A DNA stretch of 64,000 bases from Hippopus hippopus (lineage: Eukaryota; Mollusca; Bivalvia; Cardiida; Cardiidae), in contig OX328112.1 in the NCBI GenBank assembly GCA_946811185.2, positions 18,581,215-18,645,214 on the forward strand. The letters are read 5' to 3'. Shown here in pieces: positions 32,818 to 44,769 of this stretch. Both the position numbers and the translations under genes were made by a program. The notes under the pieces are model-generated. The model worked only from the letters and a program-made list of their open reading frames with translations. It did no database searches and was not told the origin of the DNA. Positions within the stretch are counted from its first letter, which is position 1. Each line of letters opens with the position of its first letter.

Positions 32818-33095
32818 AACCCATTATCATACAAATTCAATTTTCAACATCATTTCAGTTATATCATGGCATTCAGTGCACCTATCCATGCTTTCCTTGA
32901 GTTTCTTTTACCTGTGCTTTTGATGACTACTGGTACTCTTCTGAAGCCAATTGCTGCGTTTGAACATAAACATGATCAAAACAGTGATCAGTGGTGAGAG
33001 AGGAATGATTTGTTTCATGATGACTAGTATGATTGATCCCCGGGAAGACATTGGCTCTAGGTCGATTAAAAACACAGGAATTTTTTGGTAAAGGT
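32818..33095. mobile_element. family A ends around a SINE G
   Basis: TTAACCCATTATCATAC opens a family A left end. From about 32850 to 33060 there is SINE G body in minus orientation (TTTCAGTTATATCATGG, ACCTATCCATGC, AGTGGTGAGAGAGG). Then AAAACACAGGAATTTTTTGG with TAAAGG, a family A end, follows. The SINE probably replaced the MITE interior. Confidence 0.55.
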
Positions 33096-33394
33096 TTGAT
33101 ACATACATGAAGGTAAATAAAGTTGCTGTTTGAAACGTGGGTGAACTTTCCTGGATGAAAACGGATATGTGCAAAATGTCAATATCGTAAAGGTCGCTTG
33201 TCAAACTTTGTAAATAAATATGCAGTGAAAACAGTTTGAAATCCTTTATTTCTTTATTCACAAAATAAAAACTCACCTTTTTCATTTCTTTTGTCTTCTC
33301 CCAAACATTTTATTCACAGACACTTGTCAGAGCCCTTTTTCAACATTTCTTTATTGTTGCTTATTGTTGATATACTAATCCCTTGTTATAAGAA

Positions 33395-33760
33395 CCCATA
33401 GGATTTTGAAAACAATGTAAGAAAAGCAGAAAATGCTGGCATCCGGCATTTCTCATTTTTGTTACAGTGTTAATTCTATCATCCCCAAAACAATCATGTA
33501 CATAACATTTAGGTTATTGTTTGCAAAAGCTTTAACCCTTTACCACACAATCCCGACTTTTAACAACCCTGAGAAAAAGGACATTTGAAAACACTGTGAG
33601 AAAAGGAGAAAATGCTGGTAACCAGCATTTTCTCCTTTTCCCACAATGTTTTCCACCCTTCCCAAAACAGATTTCAGTTTTTGAATCATGTTTCTGTTGT
33701 CGTCTCTAAATGCTTTCAAGTTGGACAAGTCTAAAATTTTGTCGTTTGGTAAAGAGTTAA
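33395..33760 (+). mobile_element. two family A copies, head to tail
   Basis: A worn copy stops at TTTGCAAAAGCTTTAACCC. The second starts at TTAA 33532-33535 and is complete to TTAA 33757-33760, with a near-perfect core. The junction GCAAAAGCTTTAA is the family's own right-arm sequence, so the second copy may have inserted into the first, whose remaining end is then lost. Confidence 0.75.
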
Positions 33761-33799
33761 ATATAAAAGTCTTTAATTTATTTTCAACTGGTTATTCCG

Positions 33800-33960
33800 T
33801 TAGCACATGGAGAAAGAGGCTATTTGAAAACATCGCGAGTAAAGGAGAAAATGCTGGTAAGAGTAATTTTCTTCTTTTCCCTCTATGTTCTCTACCGTAT
33901 CACAGACAATTCCATCATTTCAGTTTAGAAATGCTTTCCAATGTATAATTTTGTCATCTG
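33800..33960 (+). mobile_element. family A MITE, ends worn
   Basis: AGAGGCTATTTGAAAACATC, core GGAGAAAATGCTGGTAAG with a mutated right arm, ending TTTTGTCATCTGC. Confidence 0.6.
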
Positions 33961-34536
33961 CACAATAACCACTGGGACACCAGGCACAACTCCTCATACT
34001 TTCGCTCAGATGTACAGATTAAGATCAAACTACCCTGAATTCCTGATCTGTCCAATATTTTATGATGTACACTGGCAAGAACAGTGTAATAGTGCTGTGC
34101 CAAGGGTTATTCAGAGACCGGACAGTTGTCGAATAAACTTGCAGAAAATTTAAAGGCACGGTAGAAGTCGGAAGTGAGCAATGCGGGTGCTAAAATGCAT
34201 AATCTGAACTTAAATCATACCATATGGAAGTATGGAAATTGCTGTGAAGATGGCGATCTGTTACTGTGCAGTCTGTCCAATGTGTTAGTCAGTGGGCAAA
34301 AATTGAATTTCAAAACTAAGTAAAAAGTTGCCAAGTCGCTGTCTCTTTCTTTTATTGACTTTTTACCCTTTTTTAAAATTCATTTTTCTGCCAGCAACTA
34401 ACACTAAGTCTTGGAACAACTGTACAGTAACAGATTGTCAACTTCACAACAATTTCCATACTTTTGAATGCCGTTGAATAGCATTTTTTTCTACAATATT
34501 TTTTACCACAGTTTGGTCATGATCTGCACTTTCTGC

Positions 34537-35180
34537 TTAACTCTTTACCAAAGGACAAAATTTAGACCATTCCAAATTGAAAGCATTTGCAGACGACAAA
34601 ATAAATGTGGCTGAAAAATTGAAATTTGTTGTTGGAAGGGTAGAAAACATAGTGGGAAAAGGAGAAAATGCTGTTTACCAGCATTTTCTCCTTTTCCCAC
34701 AATGTTTTCAGAAGGCTTCTTTCATAGGGTCGTTAAAAGCCGGGATTGTGTGGTAAAGGGTTAACTCTTTTGTGACAAAATTGTAGATATTTCCATACTG
34801 AAAGCATTTGCAGATGTCAAATTGAAAGTGGCTAAAATGATGATTGTCTTTGATAGGGTAGAAAACATTGTGGTAAAAAGAGAAAATGCTGTTTACCAGC
34901 ATTTTCTCCTTGTCCCACAATGCTTTCAAAAATTTTCTCCCTCAAGGTCTTTAATGCATTACCACACAATCCCGAGTTTTAAGGATCATGAGGAAGAAGC
35001 CTGTTGAAAACATTGTGGGAAAAGGAGAAAATGCTGGTAACCAGCATTTACTCCTTTTCCCACAATGTTTTTACCGAATTAAAGACAAGTTTCATTATTT
35101 AAGTCACACTTACAGTGTCATCTGCAAATGCTTTGAATTTCCACAAGTTTACAATTTTGTTGCTTGCTAAAGAGTCAAAC
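34537..35180. mobile_element. three family A copies in a row
   Basis: Reverse copy 34537-34764 is complete, with TTAA shared at 34761-34764. The next, 34761-34955, has core GTTTACC. A forward copy then runs from TTAATGCATTACCACAC to about 35180, TTAA decayed. Confidence 0.8.
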
Positions 35181-36240
35181 TTGGGACTGTCTGGTATAGG
35201 GTTGAGCACTATGAGGTTAACAATTTGGTACTCTGGTGTTGCCTAATATATGGCCAATGTCTCTGTCACTGATAATGTTTAGGTTGTTTGGTAACCCTCC
35301 AAGTCATTGATTTCCCTATTGACTGTGGCATTTAGGGTTCAATGACTTATGGGAGTTTACCTTTGACCCCTGAAGCCCATTTAAATGGGTTATGTCAAAT
35401 ATTGACTTTATTTGATATTTGATTTTAGAACAAGAGAAATGTCACAGATTATAAAACACTGAGTTGGAGAAAAGCCAAGCTGTATTGTAATGTTGTTGTG
35501 AAATGTTCATCTAAACTTATTGTAGTTTGTTTTTACATGCAAAAAGAAATAATATTTGAGTTTTTATGGAACTGAATTACTAAAAGAAATACATTTTTTT
35601 TTCCCCAGATCTTAGTGCAATATTATGTCCCTCTGTGAAGGTCAATGATGGGTGGGGTAACCATTTCCATTTTAGGAAAAGTGTGGATTGAAAAATTACT
35701 TCTGGTGCCATAAATATTATGAATTTGATCTGGTATTAGACAGTTATGACTAGGTCAATGTTTCAAACCAGTGGGCCATGGAAATGACCGTCATTAAATA
35801 TCGTAAAAATATGGTGAAATATGGGAAAAAAAAAATTGCTACTTAAGTATGGATGAACTGATTAAACCCCATAAAACACTATGCTATTTTGCTGCACTCT
35901 TATTTTGACCTTTAGTCCCTGAACCCCGAGTAACCTTTTATTATTTTGGCAATATTTTAACCCTGTACCAAGCAACAAATTTTAGACTCATGCAATAAAT
36001 GAGTTTATGCAGCAAAAAGGTTAAGGGCAGGAATTGAAAATATTGAACTAGAACAAATTTTTCTCTTGTTCTAAACGCTAATTATAGTATCAGTTTATAG
36101 TCATGTTTTTGAAAAATCTATAACTTATTACCTTTCATTGAGCAAAACAATCAGCATTGTCTATAAAATGGATTTACCACATTTTCAGATTTTGATTAAA
36201 ATCAATGATAACAATGACAAATTTTGTGATGTGGTGAGTC
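35181..36240. other. unassigned sequence
   Basis: A family A left end only is seen at 35957 (TTAACCCTGTACCAAGC). No exon or RNA is supported. Confidence 0.45.
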
Positions 36241-36245
36241 ACATC

Positions 36246-36345
36246 CATGATGATGATGATGATGATGATTATTGTTATTATTATCATTGTTATAATACTA
36301 CTACTACCACAAAGATGATGATTATGATGATGATGATACAACTAC
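36246..36345. repeat. GAT and TTA trinucleotide microsatellite
   Basis: (GAT)n is followed by mixed TTA/TAC/ATG triplets. Confidence 0.9.
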
Positions 36346-36374
36346 CATGGTAATCATTTTCTCCTTTTCCCAAA

Positions 36375-36850
36375 CAATGGGTCACTGGTTTGATACCTGG
36401 CTTGGCTAATTTCTTTCCCAGGATTGGTGATCTGGGCCCGTATTCACCAACCATTCTTAAGAACGTTCTTTGTCTTATTCTTCAAGATTTTCTGACTGTG
36501 AAAGAAACAGAACTTCTGATTGGCTAAACCAGCGGGTTTAGCCAATCAGAAGTTCTGTTACTTTCACATTGATGAAATTCTGAAGAATAAGACTAAGAAT
36601 GTTCTTAAGAATGGTTGGTGAATACGGACCCTGGTCATTGCAACAGGATTCATTCTTCTCTCACTGCTGACCGTTGTTTTGACGATGGTTTGTGGAAGAA
36701 CAGCCAGTGGCTTGGAAAGAATACTGTGTGGAGCACTGGTAAAAGAAACTCCAGGAAAGCATGGATAGGTGCACTGGCCGCTGCAATATAACTGAAATAA
36801 TGTTGAAAACGGTGTTAAACTCCATGTAATCAGTCGGTCAGTTGTTCTCA
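36375..36850 (+). mobile_element. SINE G split by a family E palindrome
   Basis: TGGTTTGATACCTGGC (B-box side) and TCTTTCCCAGGATTGG end at 36434. GGTCATTGCAACAGG resumes at 36633 and runs to GTTAAACTCCATG. The interruption is the palindrome at 36435-36631. Confidence 0.8.
36435..36631. mobile_element. family E palindrome, 197 bp, best copy
   Basis: GGGCCCGTATTCACCAACC at one end pairs with GGTTGGTGAATACGGACCC at the other. The inner arms, 24 bases each around 36507-36530, include AACTTCTGATTGGC and pair perfectly across a 4-base loop. A nearly full-length hairpin would form. It has no coding capacity. Confidence 0.85.
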
Positions 36851-36882
36851 TTTTCACAAAATGCTTTCAATAAGGGATGAGT

Positions 36883-37093
36883 TTAACCCTTAGGCTGCTA
36901 CGGGTGACTCACCGACCCTTTGCGGACACTGTAGATCAAGATCAGACTGCACAGAACGTGCAGTCTGATTTTTAGGCTACACTGTCTGATAATGATATAC
37001 TTTCCCCAAAAAAATACCTTTAAAATTGCCAACATTTGGGATTTTACGATCAACTTGAAAGTTTCATGTTAGTAATTTAGCAGGATGAGAGTT
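36883..37093. mobile_element. family B1 MITE
   Basis: TTAACCCTTAGGCTGCTAC opens it and TTAGCAGGATGAGAGTTTA closes it. Hairpin CAGACTGCACAGAACGTGC lies inside. Orientation is opposite to the copy at 54104. Confidence 0.8.
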
Positions 37094-37127
37094 TATGTAT
37101 TGCCATCTTGTGGAGAGTTAACTCTTT

Positions 37128-37346
37128 ACCACACAATCCCAGATTTTAACGACCTGGAGGAAATAGCCTTTGGAAAACCTCCTGGGAAAAGGAGAAAATG
37201 CTGGTAACCAGCATTTTCTCCTGTTCCCACATGGTTTTCTACACTTTCACAGACAATTACAATCATTTCAGCTAAATTTAAAGTGTTGTCTGCAAATACT
37301 TTGAATTTGGACCAGTCTAAAATTTTGTTGTTTGGTAAAGAGTTAA
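37128..37346 (+). mobile_element. family A MITE, complete
   Basis: TTAA at both ends. The core left arm reads ACCTCCTGGGAAAAGG. Confidence 0.8.
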
Positions 37347-37555
37347 ATAAGGAGTAACGGGTGTAGGATGAATGTCAACAGTTTTATAGATCATCGATGT
37401 TAGAGACTGATAAAGGAATTCGAGACCAAAAAGTCACCGTGAAATATTGATAAACTGATAAACCGGGTACTTGAAATCCTTTGTCAGAAATTTTCCGCTT
37501 ATTTTAATGACTTTATTGAGTACTGTAATAGGCTAATGGGTCAGTTTTGGACCCT

Positions 37556-37750
37556 TAACTGTTTACTATCGGTCCAAATTTATTTGAAAGCTTTTCCTAA
37601 ACAATAAATTAGATAATGATTTAAGTGAAAGGGTTTGACTTTTATAGAGTAGAAAACATTGTTGAAAAATAAGAAAATGCTGTTTTTCTTCCAAGATTTT
37701 TTTCAAAAGACTTTCTAAATGTCAAGAAAATAAAGAATTCTTTGGTAAAA
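37556..37750 (-). mobile_element. family A MITE, badly worn
   Basis: TTAACTGTTTACTATCGG, then TAGAGTAGAAAACATTGTTG and TTCTTTGGTAAAAGG. Confidence 0.5.
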
Positions 37751-37819
37751 GGAGAATTGCTAGGAACAACCAATTTCATCTTTTCGAAGGGTATTTTGTA
37801 CCTTTTTAACCCTTAAGCC

Positions 37820-38048
37820 TTAACTCTTTGCCAAACGACAAAAATGTAGATTTGTCAAAATTGAAAGCACGTGCAGACAATAATTTAAGTGTGGCTCAAA
37901 TGGTGAGATATGTCACTGAAAGAGCAGAAAACATTTTGGGAAAAGGAGAAAATGCTGGTTACCAGTATTTTCTCCTTTTCCCAAAATGTTTTCAAAAGCC
38001 CTCTTCCTTCAGGGTCTTTAAAACTTTGGATTGTGTGGTAAAGGGTTA
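37820..38048 (-). mobile_element. family A MITE, complete
   Basis: TTAACTCTTTGCCAAACG to GGTAAAGGGTTAA, 229 bp. The core carries a paired change: GAAAACATTTTGGG on the left and CCCAAAATGTTTTC on the right, so both arms hold the same variant. Confidence 0.88.
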
Positions 38049-38129
38049 AATTGCCAAATGAACTTAGTGGACATTTTCATCCTAGAATAAGTCCCAGATA
38101 ATAGCAATTTAGTGGCTTCCTTTTATATG

Positions 38130-38240
38130 CAGTGTTTTAGCAAAGCAGACAGTGTAGATCAAAGATCAGACTGCATCTGATCTTGATCTACACTTGCCAT
38201 AAAGGCAACTTTAGTTGTGAAAGTTGCTTTAAGGGTTAAC
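38130..38240. repeat. family B hairpin
   Basis: GTTTTAGCAAAGCAGACAG, GATCAAAGATCAGACTGC and the complement, then GGCAACTTTAGTTGTG and AAGGGTTAACC. Its end TTAA (38236-38239) is shared with the next family A copy. Confidence 0.65.
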
Positions 38241-38736
38241 CAAACAACAAAATTTTACACTTGGCCAAACTGAAAGCTTTTGCAGACGATAAAATATTGT
38301 GAATCAAAAATAGAATTTCAACTTTGGAGGGGTAGAAAACATTGTGAGAAAAGATTTCAAAAGGTCATTTCTTCAGGGTCGTTAAAACTCAGGATTGTGT
38401 ACTAAAGAGTTAAAGAAAATCTCACTCTAAAAAATCAAGCAACATTTTGTCTGCAAATACTTTGAGTTTGGACCAGTCTAAACTTTTGTTGGCTAGTAAA
38501 GAGTTAACCCTTTCCCAAGCAATCTCAAGTTTTAATGACCCAGAGAATAAGGTTTTTGAAAATGTTAATGGGAAACGGAGGAAATGCTGAAAATCTTCTT
38601 TTCCCACTCCATTTTCTAATCTTTGAAAGACAAATGCTATTAATTGAGCCACATTTAAGGGGTACATTTTATTTGTCGTCTGTACCAGCTTTCAATTTGG
38701 ACATGTCCAAAATTTTGTTATTTAGTAAAGAGTTAA
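38236..38736. mobile_element. family A run: reverse copy, right-half scrap, forward copy
   Basis: Reverse 38236-38413 lacks the core right arm. A right-half scrap (ATTTTGTCTGCAAATAC) lies at 38425-38507. A forward copy runs 38504-38736 with TTAA at both ends and a worn core. Confidence 0.7.
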
Positions 38737-38799
38737 GTGGGCTTACATGAGAAAAAAAAGCAATTTTGCCGAGATATTAATCTATTAAGCGCCTCTCAA

Positions 38800-38885
38800 A
38801 AATTGCCTTTGTGGCCAGTGTAGATCCAAGATCAAACTGCACAAAACATGCAGTCTGATCTTAGATCTACACTGTCCAATTTGCT
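38800..38885. repeat. family B hairpin
   Basis: GTGTAGATCCAAGATCAAAC and GATCTTAGATCTACACTG form the arms around GCACAAAACATGC. Confidence 0.65.
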
Positions 38886-38922
38886 AAATATTTGCGACAT
38901 TAAAGCAACGATGAAATTTCAA

Positions 38923-39138
38923 TACTGTATACGTGGATATATACGCGTGTCCAAAAATTTGCATATTACCGAATATGGACATTTTGCGAACAGAAATATT
39001 TGCGAATTCAAGACACCCGTTATTTGTTGGTATACTTGTAGTAAAAGACGCGAACAGAAAAGTTTGCAAATTTGGAAAATTCGCAAACTTTCACAAAAAT
39101 TTCCATGTCGCAAACATTTCCACTTACGGTATACAGTA
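38923..39138. mobile_element. family F element
   Basis: TACTGTATACGTGGATATA and GGTATACAGTA are short inverted ends. The body has AAAATTTGCATATTACCG, GTTATTTGTTGGTATACTTG and AATTTCCATGTCGC. It matches copies at 56105 and 58429 along its length. Confidence 0.7.
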
Positions 39139-39296
39139 ATATGGGTCTTACTTTTCAATTGAAAATGTCTGATCATGATGGTTTATCCAGCGTTATAAGA
39201 GTTAGCAAGACAACTACAGACTGGTCAGTACTCAGTATCTGGTTGAAGATGACCAGTAGCTTCATTCAATTAGTTATCAGTGAAACCAGAGCCAAG

Positions 39297-39530
39297 TTAA
39301 TCCTTCACCAAACCAGTTCAGTGCTTAAACGATCCCTGGAAAGATGAGCTTATGAAAACAATGTGGAAAAAGGAGAAAATGCTGGTTACCAGCATTTTCT
39401 TCTTTTTCCATAATATTTACTACATTGTAAAAGACAAATTTTATCTTGGGAGCCACATTCAATTCATAATATGGAAATGTTTTCAATATGGATGGATAAA
39501 AAATTTTGTAATCTGGTAAAGAATTTGACC
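39297..39530 (+). mobile_element. family A MITE
   Basis: TTAATCCTTCACCAAACC to ATCTGGTAAAGAATTTG. The core is GGAGAAAATGCTGGTTACC, the variant centre more often seen in reverse copies. Confidence 0.75.
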
Positions 39531-40059
39531 TTCCTCTTGGTTAGACATCTTTCGAGGTAATTTTATTACACAGAAAAGAAAAGGCTAAACCCTGAAAACA
39601 CTGTAACAAATTGTTCATTTTGAGCAATTTATCTTTATCTTTTTCCTACAATGTTTTCTTTATTACCTGGTCTATTTCAACCATGTTTTGTTTTCAGAGG
39701 TACACAATTAGCTGGACAAGTCTTCGAATTAGAATTATGAGGGTTTTGGGCAACCATAGATAAAATGGTCACTTGTGTGTGTCCCCTGGTGAATTAACTG
39801 CCCATTAACTTAACAACCAATTCTGATAAAACGATTTACCCATGGCCACTAGGATACAATGATATATTATTGCAGCTAACTTGGAAAGTCAACTCCTTTA
39901 GCTCCAAGTACAGAAAAACCTCTCTTACTAGCCACCTCAATAAAGCAGGCAACCTGTATTAAGCTCCCATTTATTGAGTGTCCCAGATATAGAAGGAATA
40001 TATGTTGAAGTATACCCCCTTCCAAACAAGCAGTTCTGTCTGCTTTATCAATATTTGGC

Positions 40060-40265
40060 CTGTTCAAATTTGAAAGTACCGGGTATTTGCAGACGACAAA
40101 TGAAATATGTCTCAAATGATTGAATTTGTCTTTGATAAGGTAGAAAACATTGTGGGAAAAGGAGAAAATGCTGGTAACCAGCATTTTCTCCTTTTCCCAC
40201 AATGTTTTCTAAATGGCCTCTTCCTGTGAGACATTAGAACTCTGAACTGTGTTGCAAAGAGTTAA
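40060..40265 (-). mobile_element. family A MITE
   Basis: GTATTTGCAGACGACAAATG, a near-perfect core centred on GGTAACC, and GTTGCAAAGAGTTAA. The left end is missing. Confidence 0.75.
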
Positions 40266-40674
40266 GACTTATAAAGAAGCTTCTTTAGTATTGATGCAGG
40301 AAACCAAGGGGGTGGAATTATAACCATAAGGAAACAGATGATTTATAGTGAAATGATCTGTCTCACAAGCTGGGTGCCAGATGAGACCAAATTTCAGCCA
40401 ATGGTGAATGACAACCAGTTATTTTACATCAAATGATATGATATTAAATTGAAAATGACATTTTATCTTGCATCTTTGGCTCTATTTGCTCAGATGTTTG
40501 ATTTATTCCAAGTTGTTGCACTGCAACTTTAGAAGCTTAGTTTGACTTATTACCAGACAAGAATATTTTTAGCTCACCTGTTTTCGAAGGAAACTTCGAA
40601 GTTTTGTCATAGCTCTAGCAGTGGCTGTGTTGTCATCATTGTGCAAAAACTTTGACTTTTATAATAGTTCTGTT
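40266..40674. other. unassigned sequence
   Basis: A possible satellite-element head (AGCTCACCTG at 40571) is not followed by its array. Otherwise nothing is supported. Confidence 0.4.
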
Positions 40675-42104
40675 ATTATGCCCCCCTTCAACGAAGTAGG
40701 GGTATATTGCTTTGCTAATGTCGGTCGGTCCGTCGGTCGGTCGGTAGACCTTGCCTTGTCCGGATGATAACTAGACACAGAATTGACCTAGGTTCGTCAA
40801 ATTTGGCACAGATATGCGTCTCGGAGTGTAGATGGTCCCTATTGATTTTGAGGTCAATCTGTCAAATGTCAAGGTCACAGTGACCGTCAACATGTTGATA
40901 TATAGACCAAACCTTGTCCAGATGATAACTAGCCACAGAATTAACCTAGGTTCATCAAATTTGGCACAGACATGTGTCTTGGAGTGTAGATAATCCCTAC
41001 TGATTTTGAGGTCAATCCGTCAAAGGTCTAGGTCACAGTGACCGTCAACATGTCGATATATAGACCAAACCTTGTCCAAATGATTACTAGACACGGAATT
41101 GACCTAGGTTCATCGAGTTTGGCACAGACATGCGTCTTTGAGTGCAGATGATCCCTATTGATTTTGAGGTCAAAGGTCAAGGTCACAGTAACTGTCAACA
41201 TGTTGATATATAGACCAAACCTTGTCCGGATGATTACTAGACACAGAATTGACCTAGGTTCGTCAAATTTGGCACAGACATGCGTCTCGGAGTGCAGATG
41301 ATCCCTATTGATTTTGAGGTCAATCAGTCAAAGGTCAAGGTCACAGTGACCGTCAACATGTTGATATATAGACCAAACCTTGTCCGGATGATAACTAGAC
41401 ACAGAATTGACCTAGGTTCATCAAATTTGGCACAGACATGCGTCTTGGAGTGCAGATGATCCCTATCGATTTTGAGATTAATCTATCAAAGGTCAAGGTC
41501 ACAGTGGCCTTCAACTTAATGATATTTAGACCTAACCTTGTCCAGATGATAACTAGACACAGAATTGACCTAGGTCCTTCAAATTCTGTACAGATATTCA
41601 TCTTGGAGTGTAAATGATCCCTATCGATTTTAAGGTTAATCCATGAAAGGTCAAGGTCACAGTGACCACCAGATGATTCAGGGCCCGCGCTGCCATTCGC
41701 CACTTGAGCAATTTGCTCAAAAAAAATTAAAATCATCATGTGTGGCTCAACTTGTGGCTCCAACATTTTATTCGCGTATTATCGGGGACGTAGTAAGCAT
41801 CGAAGTTGACTTGGAAAAAGCGGAAGTCGAATGCGCGTGCCGAAAGGAAAATCGATAACCCAGTCTGTGTATCGGCGACTGTTGACTTTTTACAATCTTG
41901 TATGTATACACACGGCGGTGTGTATAATTATGCGAACTGTTGACAGATTATCACGTTTAACAATTGAAGTGGGCTATAAATCAAAAGGTGACATCAATAT
42001 TTCCCAATCAATTCTTTTGATATCAGTTTATGAACTGTGCCACTTCCTGTATCAATGTGGCAGTAGGGGGGCATGACTGTTTTACAAACAGACATCTTGT
42101 TACT
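40675..42104. mobile_element. element carrying a 158-bp tandem array
   Basis: The head ATTATGCCCCCCTTCAACG, AAGTAGGGGTATATTGC, then repeated GGTCGGTCC. Tandem units follow, then about 400 bases of unique sequence, and the end GTAGGGGGGCATGACTG with TTTACAAACAGACATC. GCCCCCC near the start and GGGGGGC near the end mirror each other. The unique part holds plus-strand open frames of about 70-80 codons that resemble nothing known to me. Confidence 0.65.
40740..41680. repeat. tandem array, period 158 bp, six units
   Basis: CCTTGTCC starts at 40754, 40912, 41070, 41220, 41378 and 41536. Spacing is 158 except one unit of 150, which lacks eight bases in its GGTCAATC segment. Units contain ACACAGAATTGACCTAGG and GGTCACAGTGACCGTCAAC. 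Confidence 0.95.
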
Positions 42105-42289
42105 TTGGATATTCGCTTCCAATTTGGACTAGCTGTTATTACTATCAAAAGGGGAATTCATACAACAAGGGCAGGCAACCATTAGAATATTTTTGACACA
42201 GTTAAGCCCCTTGTTCAACTTAAAATTTACAACAGAAAGCAACTGTGGCTGAGCATTGGCACCTGCATGCAGTGCTCTTGTCAACTTTT

Positions 42290-42483
42290 TTTATTCGAGA
42301 GCATTTGCAGTTGACAAATTAATTATGGGTTCATTGATGGGATCTGTCTATGAAAGGGTTGAAAACATTTTGGGAAAAGGAGAAAATGCTGGTTACCAGC
42401 ATTTTCTCCTTTTCCCATAATGTTTTCCAAAGCTATCTTTCCCAGTGGTCGTTAAAACTCAAAATTGTTTGTAAAAGGATTAA
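42290..42483 (-). mobile_element. family A MITE, left end missing
   Basis: GAGCATTTGCAGTTGAC, near-perfect core with one mismatch, and TTGTTTGTAAAAGGATTAA. Confidence 0.75.
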
Positions 42484-43010
42484 AAACATGAAAGATAGAA
42501 GGAAAAATTTCTCAAACCTCCAAAGCTTTTTTTTTACTGTTTATGGGACTGTTAGAATTATGTTTCCTAATAAAGGAAAAATTACCAAGCACAGAAATAA
42601 TGTTTTGAAATAAAGATAAGATTTCATTACTGTTCAAAAGAAATATAGAAATATTGAGACAGTGTCAGATACACTCAGATTGAATTAGTTTTCTCAAAGA
42701 ATGTGATAGAGACTGGCACAAAAACGGTGATTCATTCTTTTATTGGAGACGCAAGACTTTTTCTCCAGACATAAAATCAAATTGCAAGGGCAGAATTACT
42801 TTTGTATTTCTGAAAATAGTAATTTTTGTGTGTTATTGCCTTAGTTTGAATATATAACCATAATATTGAATGCCAGAATTAAATGCTGCCTTCTAATGCA
42901 TGGAAATGTAAGAATATTGGGTCCTTTTACACTTTCAAGTGTGGAGGCAAACTTGATTTTTAGCTGCAAATAAATTTGATTTTACACAGTTTATTTTGCT
43001 TATGTCAACA
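42484..43010. other. unassigned sequence
   Basis: AT-rich, with no supported feature. A half hairpin of family B (GTGTAGATCAAGATCAG) follows at 43011. Confidence 0.4.
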
Positions 43011-43129
43011 GTGTAGATCAAGATCAGACTGCACAGAATTTTCCAATACACCAAGAAGCAAATACAAGCACTAGGAAAATAACTATAACATAATATTCCT
43101 TTTATTATATACATCTACCTACAAATTTT

Positions 43130-43590
43130 AACTTGACCGAACGACAAAAATCTTCAACTTGTCCAAATTGAAAGCATATGCAGGCAGCTAATTCAGTGTA
43201 GCTGGAATGATTGAATTTGTCTTAGATGGGGAAGAAAACATTGTGAGAAAAGAGGAAAATGCTGGTTGCCAGCATTTTCTCCTTTTCCCACAATGTTTTC
43301 AAATGCCTTATTTGCCATGGCCTTTAAAACTTTGGATTGTGAGGTGAAGGGTGAACAACAAAATATTGCAATTGCTGACAATTTTATATTAAGATAGTAA
43401 GAGTTTGAAGTAGGCCATATCTTCTTTATTGAGAATAGTGGATGACGGGATTTGTCTGTAAAAAGGTTTGGAAAAATTGCAAGAAAAGGAGAAAGTGCTA
43501 GTTACCAGCATTTTTTCCTCTGCTTGCAATATTTTCAAAAACTATCTTTCTCAGGGTCATTCAGACTTTGGATTGTGTGGTAAAGAGTTA
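43130..43590 (-). mobile_element. two family A copies, same orientation
   Basis: The first, to about 43353, has core GGAAAATGCTGGTTGCC. The second, about 43440-43590, lacks its left end and closes GTGTGGTAAAGAGTTAA. Confidence 0.7.
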
Positions 43591-44475
43591 AGGAATTCTT
43601 TTTTTGGTATTAGTTTCTAAAATCTGATGGATGAAATAGTGAGGATAATGAAAATGGACCAGTTACAGACAGCTTCTTACTATAATCATTGCACAGCATC
43701 ATTCATAACTCTAATGCTGCCAGCAAATCAAAGTCGACTCATAGTCTGAAATTAGACTTCCTCTGCAAACTGAATATGGTTTTGGTCAAAGTTAAGAATC
43801 AATGTAGATCAATGTAGATCAAAGATGAGACTACACATATAGTGCAGTCTGATCTTGATCTATGTGGTCTGTAAAAACAAGTTTAACAGCCATTATAACA
43901 TAATTTACATCTTGATGTAACATAACATGACATGGCATATCATACTTTGACCCATTTTTGACATGTCATATTACAAAGTTTTTTTCTATCGTTTCTGATT
44001 TTAGCAGCTTAGTGAAGCTTGTATTTGAGTCGGAAAGTTAGTAGGTTTATAATCAAGAATATGTCCATATGAGGGAAAGGATAAATTTGGGAGATTTTAC
44101 AGGGTTTTATTGCCATGGTTATTGTCCCTTGAGTATAATTATATACTGGATTCGGTATCATTTCCATTTTCTGACCAGTGGTCACTCACTGTGTGTCCAT
44201 TTAATCATTAATGTCCTTGCTTTTTGTAGGAAAAAAAGTTTCTCTGCCTTTTTCATGTGAGCCAAGCTCTGTCTAAGGGGAATTTATGCATCTCTGGATG
44301 CATGATACCGAACAGATCTTCACATTATTCATTATTATGGATCCATAAAATACACTTTGTGTGACAAATAAATGGATTCAGTGGTAGCATAGTCCTTGGA
44401 CATGCGGAAAATTTACAAATATGCAGGACAGGTAATCTACTTTTTGGGATTCGTTTGTCCTGCCCGACGAGTGCC
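43591..44475. other. unassigned sequence with one family B trace
   Basis: A family B hairpin with a duplicated arm (GATCAATGTAGATC) lies at 43800-43865. No exon is supported. Confidence 0.45.
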
Positions 44476-44768
44476 ATTTCTAGGAATTTTTATACCCTGC
44501 ATCATTTTAGTCACATCTGATTTGTTGTCTGCTAAAGCTTTGAACTCGGAAGAGTTTAACTTTGTCCATACCATAGACGACACCAGAGGCTTTTGTGAAC
44601 AGTGTAGATCAAGATCAGACTGCACAGAACATGCAGTCTGATCTCTGATCTGCACTGTCTACTGCTACATTCTAAATTATGACAGAACTGTCTCTTGATC
44701 TTACAGAGGAAATGTATTTTTAGCCTTTGAGAAAATGCAATTTATTTATTCAGTAGTGAAAAAGTTAA
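44476..44768. mobile_element. family A right half joined to a complete family B2 MITE
   Basis: TTTGTTGTCTGCTAAAGC and GAAGAGTTTAA are a family A right arm. The TTAA at 44556-44559 also starts the B2 element, which ends at TTAA 44765-44768. So a TTAA is shared across families. Confidence 0.75.
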
Positions 44769-44769
44769 T

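Noticed and set aside
41643..42076. Plus-strand frames of 71 and 81 codons after the 158-bp array
   Set aside because: They begin within a satellite unit and continue into the element's unique tail. I found no motif to support a protein.
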